Below, piece by piece: positions 26,419 to 35,551 of a DNA stretch of 64,000 bases. The translations under genes and the position numbers were made by a program. Origin of the DNA: CBDAPE01 sp965198325 (GTDB taxonomy: Bacteria; Pseudomonadota; Alphaproteobacteria; UBA828; JAPUJA01); NCBI GenBank assembly GCA_965198325.1, contig CBDAPE010000014.1, forward strand, positions 1 to 64,000, in the 5' to 3' direction. Every line of letters starts with the position of its first letter. Position 1 is the first letter of the stretch. A model generated the notes under the pieces. It saw nothing but the letters and a program-made list of their open reading frames with translations. It had not been told where the DNA came from and did no database searches.

Positions 26419-26766
26419 TTCTAAATCTCCCTATGTTCACCTGGTTCGCATGAGCGTCGGAAAGATGCGTTGCTTCGCCTTTGCGGTGGCAAGGAAACGA
26501 CACCGTAAAAACTCGTAAAATAATTACGAATTTATATTATCACAACTATTATTCACAATCCTACTCATATCGGAAAACCCGTGGTGCAAAAGGCGAGACC
26601 GTCGAGAGTTCACGGAGGCCAAATTTCGCTTATCCTTGCGTTTCCGACGATGGTGATGCCCAGTTGCGTTTCGAACAAAAGGATATGCACGAATTCTCTC
26701 GAAAATGATTTGTGCTCAAGCGGATTAGTGACGAAAATCAGCGCCGGTTTATAGCCCGTAGCTGCC
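26419..26766. promoter_or_regulatory. AT-rich intergenic region between the fibre gene and FkbM gene
   Basis: About 350 bp without a credible gene. It is the most AT-rich stretch of the island (for example TAAAATAATTACGAATTTAT near 26515) and must hold the promoter of the minus-strand fibre gene. No palindrome or terminator was recognised. A short hydrophilic reading exists on the plus strand but lacks codon support. Confidence 0.4.
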
Positions 26767-27195
26767 TTGCTCTTTGTCAAATCTGCTGATGCGTTCAAAC
26801 GTGTTTACGACGTGCTGACAACCCGGCAAAAAATACGTTTAGCTCGGATTGCAGCGGCTCCGGTCCGCTGGTTCGCCGGCCGTCATGTCCAGGTACGACG
26901 GCAGCAGATTACCTGGCAGCTCGATCTCAACGAAGGAATCGACTTCTCGATTTATCTCTTCGGTGGATTCGAGCCGGCAACGCTCCGCGCTTACCGGCAG
27001 GCCGTGTGTCCTGGATTCGTCGTGTTCGATGTAGGTGCCAATATCGGCGCCCACACCTTGCCGCTTGCCCAACTCGTCGGTCCTGGCGGGTTTGTCGTCG
27101 CGTTCGAGCCGACTGACTACGCCTTTTCAAAGCTCTGCCGAAATTTGGAATTCAACCCGGCGCTGAGCAGCCACATTCGCGCCGAGCGGCTGGTC
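26767..27195 (+). pseudogene. FkbM-family methyltransferase, N-terminal part
   Basis: Starts at TTG 26767 (an in-frame TAG at 26752 rules out a longer form). The 5' segment encodes the start of the FkbM SAM-methyltransferase fold: FDVGANIGAHTLPLAQLVGP is motif I and GGFVVAFEPTDYAFSKLCRN the next block. The frame runs out at about 27195-27204 after IRAERLVLL. The remainder of the gene is found 1.85 kb away at 29051-29562. FkbM enzymes methylate sugar or peptide hydroxyls, which fits a glycan-decorating role. Split by foreign DNA with an IS1380-type transposase; inactive as encoded. Confidence 0.8.
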
Positions 27196-27312
27196 TTACT
27201 TTGAATAAGCGAGCTGGGCTTTCGGTACTGCCGGGCCATTACCGGCGCACCCTGCCACTGCGAGGACCGCTCCAAGACAAAGGGCGGGACCTAGTATAGA
27301 AATTCTAGTCAT
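27196..27312 (-). CDS. Small lipoprotein peptide (possibly a truncated DUF4398-like gene)
   Basis: A 38-residue open frame, MTRISILGPALCLGAVLAVA then GCAGNGPAVPKAQLAYSK, with a GGAGAA ribosome site 7 bp before the ATG. The sequence is a textbook lipoprotein signal peptide with lipobox AVAGC at residues 19-23. The mature part resembles the start of DUF4398-type small lipoproteins and stops at the junction with FkbM sequence, so it may be a truncated 5' end. It lies inside the DNA that interrupts the FkbM gene and arrived with it. Not previously obvious because of its size. Confidence 0.5.
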   Translation of the reverse strand: MTRISILGPALCLGAVLAVAGCAGNGPAVPKAQLAYSK

Positions 27313-27678
27313 GGGATTTCTCCAGAGAAAGCCTCCGGCTCCGGCTGGTGCCGGGCCGTTTGTGCAAAAGGACGCTGACGCTTCGCTATCAAGTTCAGCG
27401 AGCCGATGGCATAATCTGATGCATCAGCCAATCAGAAAGTTCTGGCGGTGGACCCACTGAAATAGACCGGGATTCCCCATATGGAACCCTCCCAGCCCGT
27501 TGAGTGTGGCTCGACACCGCTCGACGTGCAATTTGCCTTCGAATGACAGCCATCTTCGCGGCGAGCCGGATGATTGAGGACCAATTGGCGGCGTTGGTGG
27601 CGCGGAATGGCATTTTTGCCGGCGATCCGGGCGCACCGATCCTGTCGGCGGCGACGCGAAGGAACGGGGTGCCGTCGC
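27313..27678. other. Non-coding flank of the IS1380-type insertion
   Basis: No gene is recognised. The stretch holds the 5' region of the small lipoprotein gene and the 3' flank of the transposase, including a possible IS end around 27490-27510 (CCCGTTGAGTGTGGCTCG) that partly resembles the other flank read in reverse (GCTTGAGGGTGTCGG, 29030-29048). The boundaries are not certain. Confidence 0.35.
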
Positions 27679-29020
27679 TCATGCCGGGGCTGGCGGCGGC
27701 CTGAGCCGGTCGATACGGCGCAGGATGTCGGCGAACAGGTCACGAGGAATGACAACCTCGGCCATCTGGAACGTGACGTAGCGCCCGTGGCGCACGATCT
27801 TCGCTCCGATCTTGATGAGCTTCTCTCGCAGGCTGGTCAGTGACCACTGTTTCACGGCATCGGGCAGCGCGAGGGTGCGCATGAAGTTGCCGAGGTTGTA
27901 AGCGAGCGCGTGAAGCTGGAGGCGAACGGCATTGTGGTCGAACCTGCGGCACGACAGGCGTGTCCACCGGATCGCGTTTTTGCCCTCCTTGATCCAGTGC
28001 TCAGCCGTGCCGCGCTGATTGTAGAACGCGACCACCCGCTCGGCAGGGCGGCCCAGGTTGGTGACTATGAACCCGACCCTCGGGTACAACTCACCCGGAT
28101 GCCACTCGACCTTGGCGACGATGCGGCGGGGCTTGTCCCAGGTTCCGGCCTGATAACTGAAGCTGGCATGATACCGGCGCACGTCCTTTGCCGACGGGGC
28201 GCTTCAGGAGATGAGCGATGCTCTCTTGCAGCACCTTGTTGGCGGGCAGCCGGATGGCGTAGAGCATGCCTTCGCTTCGAGGTAGTCGTAGATCTCCGGT
28301 GAGGCGAAGGCCGCATCGCCGCGGAAGTAGAGGCGGATGGCTCGTTCCTTGTAACGTTCGACCACCGGTACCAGGACATCACGCCATCCGTGGGCGCTGT
28401 GCACGTTGCCGGGGCGCAGCGCGCAACGCTCCAGATCGCCGAACTGGTTGAACACGAACAGCGGGTGATAGCAGGTGCAGCCGAAGTGGCCGTTATAGGC
28501 CGTGCCCTCCTGCTCACCGAATGTCGGGCTGACGGAGCTGTCCATGTCGAGCACCACGCGCCTCGGCGGATCGTGGTCGTGAACCCGGTCGATCCACGTC
28601 CCCGACAGGTCCGCAAGGGCCGCGAGGTTCTCGTTGTTCGCCAGCAGCTCGGTCTCGAACCGCCCCATCTGGCTGGTCGATGCCCCGCCGCGCTCGACCG
28701 CCTTGCCGCCGACGATCCAGCGCATCGCGGGATCGACGCCCGAGCCGGTCGGCGTCGTTGACATCCTCGTAGCCGGCGAGACGCCCATAGACGGACTGGC
28801 GAAGGAGACTGACGATGCCGTGCCAGCCGTTCCTGCCTGTGCGGCTATCCGCGAGCACGCCGCCCGCCAGTGCGGTCAGCCCGAGCGCGTCGTCCAGTTC
28901 GCGATAAGCGAGCAACCCCGCGTCGGAGGTCACCTGCGATCCGTGGAACTCCAGTTTCAGGCGGCGGTCGAAAAGGGGCCGGAGTGGCCCATGATCCGAT
29001 TCACCCTCCGGGTTCCGCAT
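27679..29020 (-). pseudogene. IS1380-family transposase, multiply frameshifted
   Basis: Three successive frames cover one DDE transposase. From 29020 the frame reads MRNPEGESDHGPLRPLFDRR, then LKLEFHGSQVTSDAGLLAYR, as IS1380 transposases begin. It shifts at about 28750 into VDPAMRWIVGGKAVERGGAS, followed by RRVVLDMDSSVSPTFGEQEG (first Asp). It shifts again near 28210-28260 into the C-terminal third (YNQRGTAEHWIKEGKNAIRW with the catalytic Glu region). At least two indels inactivate it. This is the mobile DNA that splits the FkbM gene. Confidence 0.8.
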
Positions 29021-29050
29021 CCGAGCCGCCCTCCGACACCCTCAAGCCAG

Positions 29051-29562
29051 TGATTCTTGTAGCAGAATCGTGCCAATCAGGCATCAGGCGAAGCGGTCAC
29101 TTGGGAAATGCGGGCTTACTTGACTCGACCGATGCCACACCGCCGGTCTCTCTCGCATCGAGTTGGCCACTAAGACCCGATGACAATGCGCACCATCGTC
29201 ATGGCGGAATTGCGAAATCGATTTCGGGCGCACGGGCAACGACGTTGGACGAATACGCGGCAACCGCGTCCATCGAGCGTGTCGATCTCATCAAGCTCGA
29301 TGTCGACGGCAACGAGTTGCCCATTCTGCAAGGCGCGGTACAAGTGATCGCGCAATTCGGCCCGATAATCGTGTTCGAGTTGGCGCCGTATGTCATGAAG
29401 GAGGCCGGAACTAGGGAGACGGATTTTCTCGGTTTGCTGCGAGCCGCCGGTTACGAATTCGCGCGCTCTCCAACCGGGGCAGCTCTTCAGAATGATGGTG
29501 ATTCGCTCATCCGAGCGATCCCCGATGGCGCGAGCCTGAACCTTTGGGCCCGACCGAAATGA
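29051..29562 (+). pseudogene. FkbM-family methyltransferase, C-terminal part
   Basis: Continuation of the gene begun at 26767. The clear family match starts at ASSWPL and ISGARATTLDEYAATASIER, then VDLIKLDVDGNELPILQGAV (the FkbM IKIDVEGFE-type motif) and on to a TGA at 29560-29562. The stop overlaps the ATG of the GT39 gene (ATGA), so the intact ancestor was the upstream partner of that glycosyltransferase. The sequence around 29051-29120 is of uncertain frame near the insertion junction. Confidence 0.8.
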
Positions 29563-30427
29563 GCGTATCCAAGGCCCTGCTGATAGTCTTCGCAACGGCT
29601 CTCGTCTTGCGCCTTGCCTATGTTCTGGGGCTCTACCTAGGGTTCGGGCCCGAAGCCCTGCTGTCTTCGGATTCCTACTGGTATATCCAACTTGCCCAAA
29701 CCTTCGTCGAAACGGGGCGATTCGACGAAATCCAAATCATGCCGCTCTATGTGCTTTATATCGCGACGCATTTTGCGGTTTCAGGAAGCACCGATCCCCT
29801 ATTTCCGGTGCTCACCCAATCGAGCCTCGACGCGGCAAGCTGTGTGATCATTGCACTCATCGCCCGGCGCGTACGGCCGACTCTCGTATTGCCGGCTGGT
29901 CTGTTCGCTGCCGCCTGTCCCACGCTCATCGTTCTTTCAGCGATAATCTACACCGACGGCCTATTTCTGTTTCTTGCCAGCGCGGGGCTGCTTACCACGC
30001 TTCGCTGGCTTCATGCACCCGACTGGCGCGCCACTCTCCTGTTGGGAGGCGTGTTCGCGCTCGCGTTGGCGACGCGCGTGATGATTCTGCCTTGGGTATT
30101 CGCGCTCCCCATCCTGATGCCCTTAGGCGCCGCTCTTTGTCGTCACTTCGCCTGGCGGACCGTCGCCCAGGGTTTGCTGGTCGTCGCGATAGCCCTCGCC
30201 GTGCAAGCGCCGATTCTCGCCCGCAACGTCACCGATCACGACAGTTTGAAACTGACCACGCAAGGCGGTGCCTATACTCTGCTCTGGCTCGTGCCTTTAG
30301 TCCGCGAGGGCGTTGACGGGACGCCGCACGAAGCCGGCGCCGCCGAACTCAGTCAAACGTTCGACGGGACAGAGGTCGCACGTTCAGACAACCCCTTCCG
30401 TCGTTCGAGTGCAATGACCGCAATGGC
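29559..30427 (+). pseudogene. Glycosyltransferase family 39 (ArnT/PMT-like), truncated by IS21 copy C
   Basis: Multi-span membrane glycosyltransferase using a polyprenyl-phosphate donor. ATG 29559 (MSVSKALLIVFATALVLRLA) overlaps the FkbM stop. About 290 residues remain, with the family's early acidic loop (LLSSDSYWYIQLAQTFVETG) and six or more hydrophobic segments. At 30428 the coding sequence runs into IS21 copy C; the expected C-terminal half is not found on the far side of that IS. The loss therefore reflects deletion or rearrangement, not simple insertion. Confidence 0.8.
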
Positions 30428-30618
30428 TGTCAATGGCGGAGCAAAAAGGGACCACCGTGGCGGCGTAAGAAGGGACCGCTTGGCGGCTGCGGGCTTGTCC
30501 CCGTAGTCCATGGGAGGGCCCCGCGTGCGACGCGGCGTGCCCTCAACAGGCCGACGCGGCGGCGCGCGCGGGAGGGACCTGTGGGCCCATGGGGTCAAGC
30601 GTGGGTTGGGTGGTCGGT

Positions 30619-31384
30619 TCAGTTCGCCGTCGGGGTTTGACGCCTGCGGCTCTGGTTGAGCCTGTAGCTCTCGCCATTCATCTCGAGGATGTTGACGTGG
30701 TGGGTGAGGCGGTCGAGGAGAGCGCCGGTAAGCCGCTCGGAGCCGAACACCTCGGTCCATTCGTCGAACGGCAGATTGGTGGTGACCAGGGTCGAGCCGC
30801 GCTCGTAGCGCTGGCTGAACACCTCGAACAGGAGCTCGGCACCGGTCTTGGACAGCGGCACGAAGCCGAGTTCGTCGATGATCAGAAGCTTGTAGGTGGC
30901 GAGCTTCTTCTGGAACCTCAGCAGCTGCTTGTCATCGCGGGCCTCGATGAGCTCGTGGACCAGGGCAGCGGCGGTGATGAAGCCGACCGAGAGGCCCTTC
31001 TGGCAGGCCGCCAAGCCGAGACCGAGGGCGATGTGGGTCTTGCCGGTGCCGCTGTTGCCGAGCGCGATGAGGTTCTCGCGGCGCTCGATGTACGCGCAGC
31101 GGGCGAGCTCCAGGACCAACGTCTTGTTGAGCGAGGGGATGACCTTGAAATCGAAGCTATCGAGGCTCTTGATCACGGGGAAGCGCGCCGCCTTGATCCG
31201 CCGCTCGACCATGCGGCGCTCGCGGTCGATCAGCTCGAGCTCGGCCAGACGCAGAGAGATAGCGAACGTGGTCGACGCCTTCAGAGGCGCACTGCCGGGC
31301 GATCTTGTCGTACTCCCTCAGGACCGTCGGCAGCTTCAGCCTCTTGAGGTGGTGGACGAGCAGCAGCCGTGGTGTGTCGGTCAT
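30619..31384 (-). pseudogene. istB: IstB-like ATPase of copy C, frameshifted
   Basis: Same protein as at 3239-4000 but with an extra base in the run at about 31250 (GCAGAGAGATAG here, GCAGAAGATAG in copy B), which breaks the frame after residue 44 or so. The remaining 197 codons from the internal ATG at 31212 still contain Walker A and B. It also has a three-base insertion giving ITAAALVHEL in place of ITAALVHEL. ATG 31384 overlaps the istA stop. Confidence 0.88.
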
Positions 31385-32880
31385 GCGCCGAGCCCCGACA
31401 GCAGGCTCATGTACGACTTGGCAGACGTCGTCGCGACCCGGGCGCGCGGCAGGTACGGATAGACCTCGAGGTTGAGCCGGGGCGGCCGCCGCTCGATGCG
31501 GCACAGTACCAGGTGCTTCACCGCATCGAAGCCGATGGCGCCGAGCCTGAGCGCGTCGCCGACCGCACCCTCGACCTCCTCGAGCCGGAAGCTCTCCAGC
31601 AGACGGCGCACCTGGACGGACTCGCGCTTGCCCGCCTTGCCCATGCGGGCTTCGAGCAGGCGTCGCAGAGTGATGAAGGCCTCGGGCAGGTCCCAGCCCG
31701 CCAACGGCGCGGCCTGGTCGAGGGCGCCGATCTTCTGCTCGATCAAGGGTAGGTAATGCAGCGGGTCGAAGATCAGGTCCTCGCTGTCGTAGGACCGGCG
31801 GTGCCGGGCAATCACCTCCGCGCCGCAAGAGATAACGACCTCGTCGACGGAGCACCGGATCAGCACCTCGCGGTGGCCATAGGCCACGGGCACCGAGTAG
31901 TCGTTGCCCCGGCAGCGCACCAGCGACAGCGAGCTCACCCGTCCAGTGCGCTTGTCGCAGGCATCGTATGGTGCCGGGGGGAGAGGCAAGAAGGCTTCCC
32001 GGTCCCGTGCGAGGCGCTCGCCGATGGTCTCCTTGTGACCCCGCAGCCGCGCCGCCTGGCGCCGGCGGCACTGTCCCGCGAGAGCATCGTTCAGCGCCTC
32101 GAAGCTCTCGGCCCGCGGGACGGGGACCCGGAAGGTCCGCCGGATGAAGCCGACCAGTCCCTCGACCTTGCCTTTGTCGTTGCCCTTGCCCGGCCGGCCG
32201 AACCTGTCCTCGAACAGATAGGGGGATTGAAGGTCCGTGAAGACGCGCGTTCGCTGCCGCTTGCCATCGCCCAGTATCCGGGCGACTGCCAGCTTGGTGT
32301 TGTCGTACAGGATGGATCGGGGGACGCCGCCGAAGAACGCAACCGCCGCGTTGTGGCCAGCGCAGAACGCCTCGGTCGTCTCCGCCGGGTAGGCCTTCAC
32401 GAAGCAGGCATCACTGTGGGGAAGATCGAAGGCAAGGAAGTGGACCTTGCACGCCACGCCGCCGATCACCGCCAGCGCCTCGCCGAAGTCCGCCTGGGCG
32501 GGGCCGGGGGAATGGACGAGCGGCACGAACATCTCGCGCGACCGAAGCCGCCGCTCACGGACATAGTCCTTCACGATGGTGTAGCCGCCCGTAAAGCCGT
32601 ACTCGTCCCGGAGACGGTCGAAGATCCGCTTCGCCGTGGGCCGTTGCTTGTGGTGGCTGGTCCGATCGTCTTCCAGAATCCGATCGATGATCCCCGTGAA
32701 CGGACCCCGCTTCGGCCGCCGTGGCGGCTTGCCGCGGCGAGACCCCGGCGGCACCGAGAACGACAGCATCTTGCGGACCGTCTTGCGGTCCAGCCCGAAC
32801 ACCCGCGAGGCCTCGCGGGTACTCATTCCCTCGACACGACACGCCCGCCGAACCCGCGCGTACAAATCCACCCGATACAT
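31381..32880 (-). CDS. istA: IstA transposase of IS21 (copy C)
   Basis: A 499-residue DDE transposase that matches copy B except for Leu instead of Met in QADFGEALAVIGG. All catalytic acidic residues are present. The start is the ATG at 32878-32880, shortly inside the right tip. The almost complete identity with copy B implies recent transposition or gene conversion, and provides long homology for recombination between 3-5.6 kb and 30-33 kb. Confidence 0.94.
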   Translation of the reverse strand: MYRVDLYARVRRACRVEGMSTREASRVFGLDRKTVRKMLSFSVPPGSRRGKPPRRPKRGPFTGIIDRILEDDRTSHHKQRPTAKRIFDRLRDEYGFTGGYTIVKDYVRERRLRSREMFVPLVHSPGPAQADFGEALAVIGGVACKVHFLAFDLPHSDACFVKAYPAETTEAFCAGHNAAVAFFGGVPRSILYDNTKLAVARILGDGKRQRTRVFTDLQSPYLFEDRFGRPGKGNDKGKVEGLVGFIRRTFRVPVPRAESFEALNDALAGQCRRRQAARLRGHKETIGERLARDREAFLPLPPAPYDACDKRTGRVSSLSLVRCRGNDYSVPVAYGHREVLIRCSVDEVVISCGAEVIARHRRSYDSEDLIFDPLHYLPLIEQKIGALDQAAPLAGWDLPEAFITLRRLLEARMGKAGKRESVQVRRLLESFRLEEVEGAVGDALRLGAIGFDAVKHLVLCRIERRPPRLNLEVYPYLPRARVATTSAKSYMSLLSGLGA

Positions 32881-33019
32881 CCCCCCGCCTTCCAGTCAGA
32901 GCAACCCTGACAGAAGGCTATAGACGGTCCCATTTTGGTCCGCCACAGCCGGATCAACCGGCCGCTTCAGTGGGGGATTATTGCGCCGCCGTTCTCAGTG
33001 CGCTCCGATGAACCCGGGG

Positions 33020-33585
33020 AGTTTAGTGACTCCGTCGAGCCTACACACGACGAACCTACACCTATTCGTCTCGCCGTGGGAGCGGGGCGCATGGAAAATG
33101 TAGTATAAAACGAGTACATTTGCAAGACAAGTTCGGCTCGCCACCGGTTACAAGACGCCGAAGGGGACAGACCGCCCATTTGACATAGGTGAAATTGTCG
33201 GGCCGATCTTTCACAAGTGAGACAAATGTCAGGTGCGCCCCGGTGTACGCAGGGAGGCTTGTGGCAGCCCTGCGCCTACGCACGGCGGACCTACACCTTG
33301 CCGTCCCGCCGTGGGAGCGAGGCGCTCTACATCTTTAGTACAAAACGAGTACATCGGCAAGGTGAAACTCGCTTAACGGGGCTTAATTTTCAGGGCCGAG
33401 ATACCGAGAGGAGCGGTGCGTCCCGATGTAACCGTGAGGGGTTGCGACTCCATCGGAACTACGCGCGACGAGCCTCCTTGTGTTCGTCTCGCCATAGGAG
33501 CGGAATGCACAAACTGTATAGTACAAAACAAGTACACTTGCAAAATAAGGATCGGCTCGCCGAGCGAGTGAGGCAGCGGGTCCGT
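33020..33585. repeat. Three diverged copies of a ~105-bp intergenic repeat
   Basis: The 375 bp between IS21 copy C and the end of the cupin frame, plus the last 200 bp of that frame, hold three related units at about 33037-33142, 33270-33375 and 33455-33562. Each contains a TC(T/C)CGCC(G/A)T(G/A)GGAGCG block, then 20-25 bp later AGTA(T/C)AAAAC(G/A)AGTACA and (T/G)GCAA. The core has a direct AGTACA repeat with an 11-bp period (one helical turn). The units are not tandem: they lie about 230 and 190 bp apart. No protein is recognised. The third unit overlaps the 3' end of the cupin frame. Nature unknown: MITE, operator array or small-RNA family are all possible. Confidence 0.65.
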
Positions 33586-34251
33586 CCGCGCCTGACCCGG
33601 CAGATGGTCGCTCTTGCGGTAGATCGTCGCGCCCTTGGCGGAAGTGAGCGCAGGGCGGGGACCCGGCGGCGTGCGCACCCAGCTGCCCTCGGGGTATTGG
33701 CCCAGCTCGTCCGCAACTTCGCCCGCCATGACGAAGACCTCCTCGCCACCGGCAGCGTCCCGGGCCGGCAGGACGGCGCCGGGTGCGAGGCGTAGGAGCT
33801 CGATGACCTCGGCAAAGCCCGCCTCGCTATAGAGCGAGAGGGATTCGACGCCGGCCGCCCCGCCCGCCTGCCAGTCGGCGTCGTTGAAGTTGAGCGTGAC
33901 GTGGCGGCGGTTTGTGCCGGGATATTGCTGGAGCTTGACGAAGATCACGCAGCCGGGCTTTGAGAACGGCGCGTGCTCGAAGCCCTCGGGGTTGAGCAGG
34001 AAGGAGCCGACGGGGTAGTCGCCGCTCTCGTCGGAGAAGACGCCCGAGAGCACCAGGATCTCTTCGCCGTTGGGATGGCCGTGGGCGTGGAAGTGTGATC
34101 CTGCGTCGTAGCGCACCACCGAGGTGACCCGGCTGAACTCGCCCCCCAGGTGATCGAGGCGCTTGCGCCAGACCGTGGAGCTGGGGCTCGCCTGCCAGTC
34201 CATGGAGGCGGTCCGCATGACCACGCGCTGGGAAAAATCGACGTTCAGCAT
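33373..34251 (-). CDS. ChrR-like double-cupin protein with a repeat-derived C-terminal tail
   Basis: Starts MLNVDFSQRVVMRTASMDWQ at ATG 34251. The first cupin has metal-ligand spacing in HFHAHGHPNGEEILVLSGVF, then DESGDYPVGSFLLNPEGFEH. A second, degenerate cupin follows (PARDAAGGEEVFVMAGEVAD and GQYPEGSWVRTPPG). Family proteins end about residue 220 (ATIYRKSDHLPG). The last 70 residues here are read from the adjacent intergenic repeat and look unnatural (LPHSLGEPILILQVYLFCTI). The native stop has probably been lost. An ACAGAC-NN-GTCTGT palindrome lies upstream. The function (oxidative-stress cupin or dioxygenase) is undetermined. Confidence 0.7.
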   Translation of the reverse strand: MLNVDFSQRVVMRTASMDWQASPSSTVWRKRLDHLGGEFSRVTSVVRYDAGSHFHAHGHPNGEEILVLSGVFSDESGDYPVGSFLLNPEGFEHAPFSKPGCVIFVKLQQYPGTNRRHVTLNFNDADWQAGGAAGVESLSLYSEAGFAEVIELLRLAPGAVLPARDAAGGEEVFVMAGEVADELGQYPEGSWVRTPPGPRPALTSAKGATIYRKSDHLPGQARTDPLPHSLGEPILILQVYLFCTIQFVHSAPMARRTQGGSSRVVPMESQPLTVTSGRTAPLGISALKIKPR

Positions 34252-34306
34252 GACGGCACCATTTCTACGCGCGGCTTTTGCGCCCGATCCACGGAACTCG
34301 TAATAG

Positions 34307-34320
34307 ACAGACCTGTCTGT
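34307..34320. promoter_or_regulatory. Palindromic operator ACAGAC-CT-GTCTGT
   Basis: A perfect 6-2-6 inverted repeat in the 161-bp gap between the divergent cupin (start 34251) and SDR (start 34413) genes. The same arms with a different centre (ACAGAC-AA-GTCTGT) occur at 57905-57918. TetR-type repressors often bind sites of this form; no tetR gene is visible in the window. Confidence 0.6.
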
Positions 34321-34412
34321 TTTGTCAAGGTTTTTGTGGGCGGACACGAATGCCGGACGGGGGAATCGGGTAAGCTTGCGAGGAGTCGAAAGCGAATCGG
34401 GAGGGGGCGGCG

Positions 34413-35171
34413 ATGATCGATCTCGAAGGCAAGACGGTGCTCGTGACCGGCGGCTCCCGGGGGATCGGGGCGGCGATCGTCCGCGCCGTGGCCGAGGCGG
34501 GCGGAACCGTGATTCTCCATTACGGCCGGAGCGAGGCGGCCGCGAGCGAGGCGCAGGACGCCATCGGCGCGGAGCGCTGCCGGCTGATCCAGGCGGACCT
34601 CGCGGAGCCCGCGGCCGTCGCGGGCCTGTGGCCGGAGGCCTGCGCGCTGGCCTCGCCCATCGACGTTTTGGTCAACAACGCCGGGGTGTTCGAACCGGCG
34701 CCGATCACGGCGTCGCTCGACGACTGGCGGGCGGCGTGGGCGCGGGTGCTCCAGATCAACCTGCTGGCCTCCGCCGAGCTCTGCCGCGCGGCGATCCCGG
34801 ATTTCAAACAGTGGGGCGGCGGCAAGATCATCAACGTCGCCAGCCGGGCGGCGTTTCGGGGCGAGGCACCCAACCAGATGCCCTACGGCGCCTCGAAGGG
34901 CGCGCTGATCAACCTGACCAAGACCATCGCGCGGGGCTATGGGGCCGACGGCGTGCTGGCGTTCGCCATCGCGCCGGGCTTTACGGCCACGGATATGGCG
35001 AGCGAAAGCCTGGATGCCGCGGGCATGGAGCGCACGGTGGCCGAGATTCCGCGGGGCGAGCTGGCGAGCGCGGACGAGATCGGCGCGCTCGCGGCCTTCC
35101 TCTGCTCGGACGCCGTGCGCCACCTGACGGGCGCGACCTTCGACGTGAACGGCGCGAGTTACGTGAGGTAG
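34413..35171 (+). CDS. SDR-family oxidoreductase (FabG-like)
   Basis: A classical short-chain dehydrogenase, 252 residues. TGGSRGIGAAIVRAVAEAGG is the TGxxxGxG cofactor site, NNAGVFEPAPITASLDDWRA the NNAG block, INVASRAAFRGEAPNQMPYG then ASKGALINLTK contain the Ser and YxxxK catalytic residues, and CSDAVRHLTGATFDVNGASY is the usual C-terminal strand. The ATG has a GGGAGGGGGCG ribosome site. Divergent from the cupin gene. The substrate is not predictable. Confidence 0.88.
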   Translation: MIDLEGKTVLVTGGSRGIGAAIVRAVAEAGGTVILHYGRSEAAASEAQDAIGAERCRLIQADLAEPAAVAGLWPEACALASPIDVLVNNAGVFEPAPITASLDDWRAAWARVLQINLLASAELCRAAIPDFKQWGGGKIINVASRAAFRGEAPNQMPYGASKGALINLTKTIARGYGADGVLAFAIAPGFTATDMASESLDAAGMERTVAEIPRGELASADEIGALAAFLCSDAVRHLTGATFDVNGASYVR

Positions 35172-35231
35172 GCGGGAGTCTTTATCGCTCACGGCAGCGG
35201 GCCCGAAGGCACGCCGGTCCCAATACTTAAT

Positions 35232-35413
35232 GCGCTCAGTCACCGCGCAGAACTCAAAGCGCTCAGCCGCCGCGCGGGACTCAAAGCGCTCAGTCACCGC
35301 GCAGACCTCAAAGCGCTCAATCACCGCGCAGGACTCAAAGCGCTCAGTCACCGCGCAGGACTCAAAGCGCTCAGTCGCCGCGCAGGACTCAAAGCGCTCA
35401 GTCGCCGCGCAGG
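35232..35413. repeat. 27-bp minisatellite, 6.7 copies
   Basis: Tandem units of GCGCTCAGTCACCGCGCAGG then ACTCAAA, with one to three substitutions between units. The length is a multiple of three, so long open frames cross it on both strands (KRSVTAQDS on plus; ERFESCAVT on minus), but neither continues into a recognisable protein. It lies in the gap between the SDR and a hypothetical membrane protein. Confidence 0.92.
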
Positions 35414-35551
35414 CTGGCGCGGTCGCGCGGGATCTGATTTGGGGCCAGCCGCCCTGTTTCTGGGTCTCGTTTGCAAACTTGAAACCCGTATCTCTCCCAA
35501 ATATAAGTGTGGCGAACTTCATAATTTGGCGCGATCCAGGATCGAGGGCGG

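Larger units (their letters stand above)
30428..32997 (-). mobile_element. IS21-like element, copy C (full length)
   Basis: The only copy here with both tips: TGTCAATGGCGGAGCAA at 30428 and, read inward from 32997, TGAGAACGGCGGCGCAA. Length 2570 bp, istA then istB on the minus strand. The flanks (AATGGC left, GTGCGC right) show no target duplication, and the interrupted GT39 gene does not resume on the right. istB is frameshifted, so this copy would need IstB from elsewhere to move. Confidence 0.93.

Noticed and set aside
30428..32997. Target-site duplication of IS21 copy C
   Set aside because: Left and right flanks (AATGGC and GTGCGC) do not match at 4-8 bp.
35232..35413. CRISPR array
   Set aside because: Units are contiguous with no unique spacers and are diverged among themselves; it is a minisatellite.
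34245..35522. 425-codon minus-strand frame across the SDR gene and the 27-bp repeat
   Set aside because: It is antisense to an intact SDR, and its C-terminal repeats come only from the minisatellite; no ribosome site or family match.
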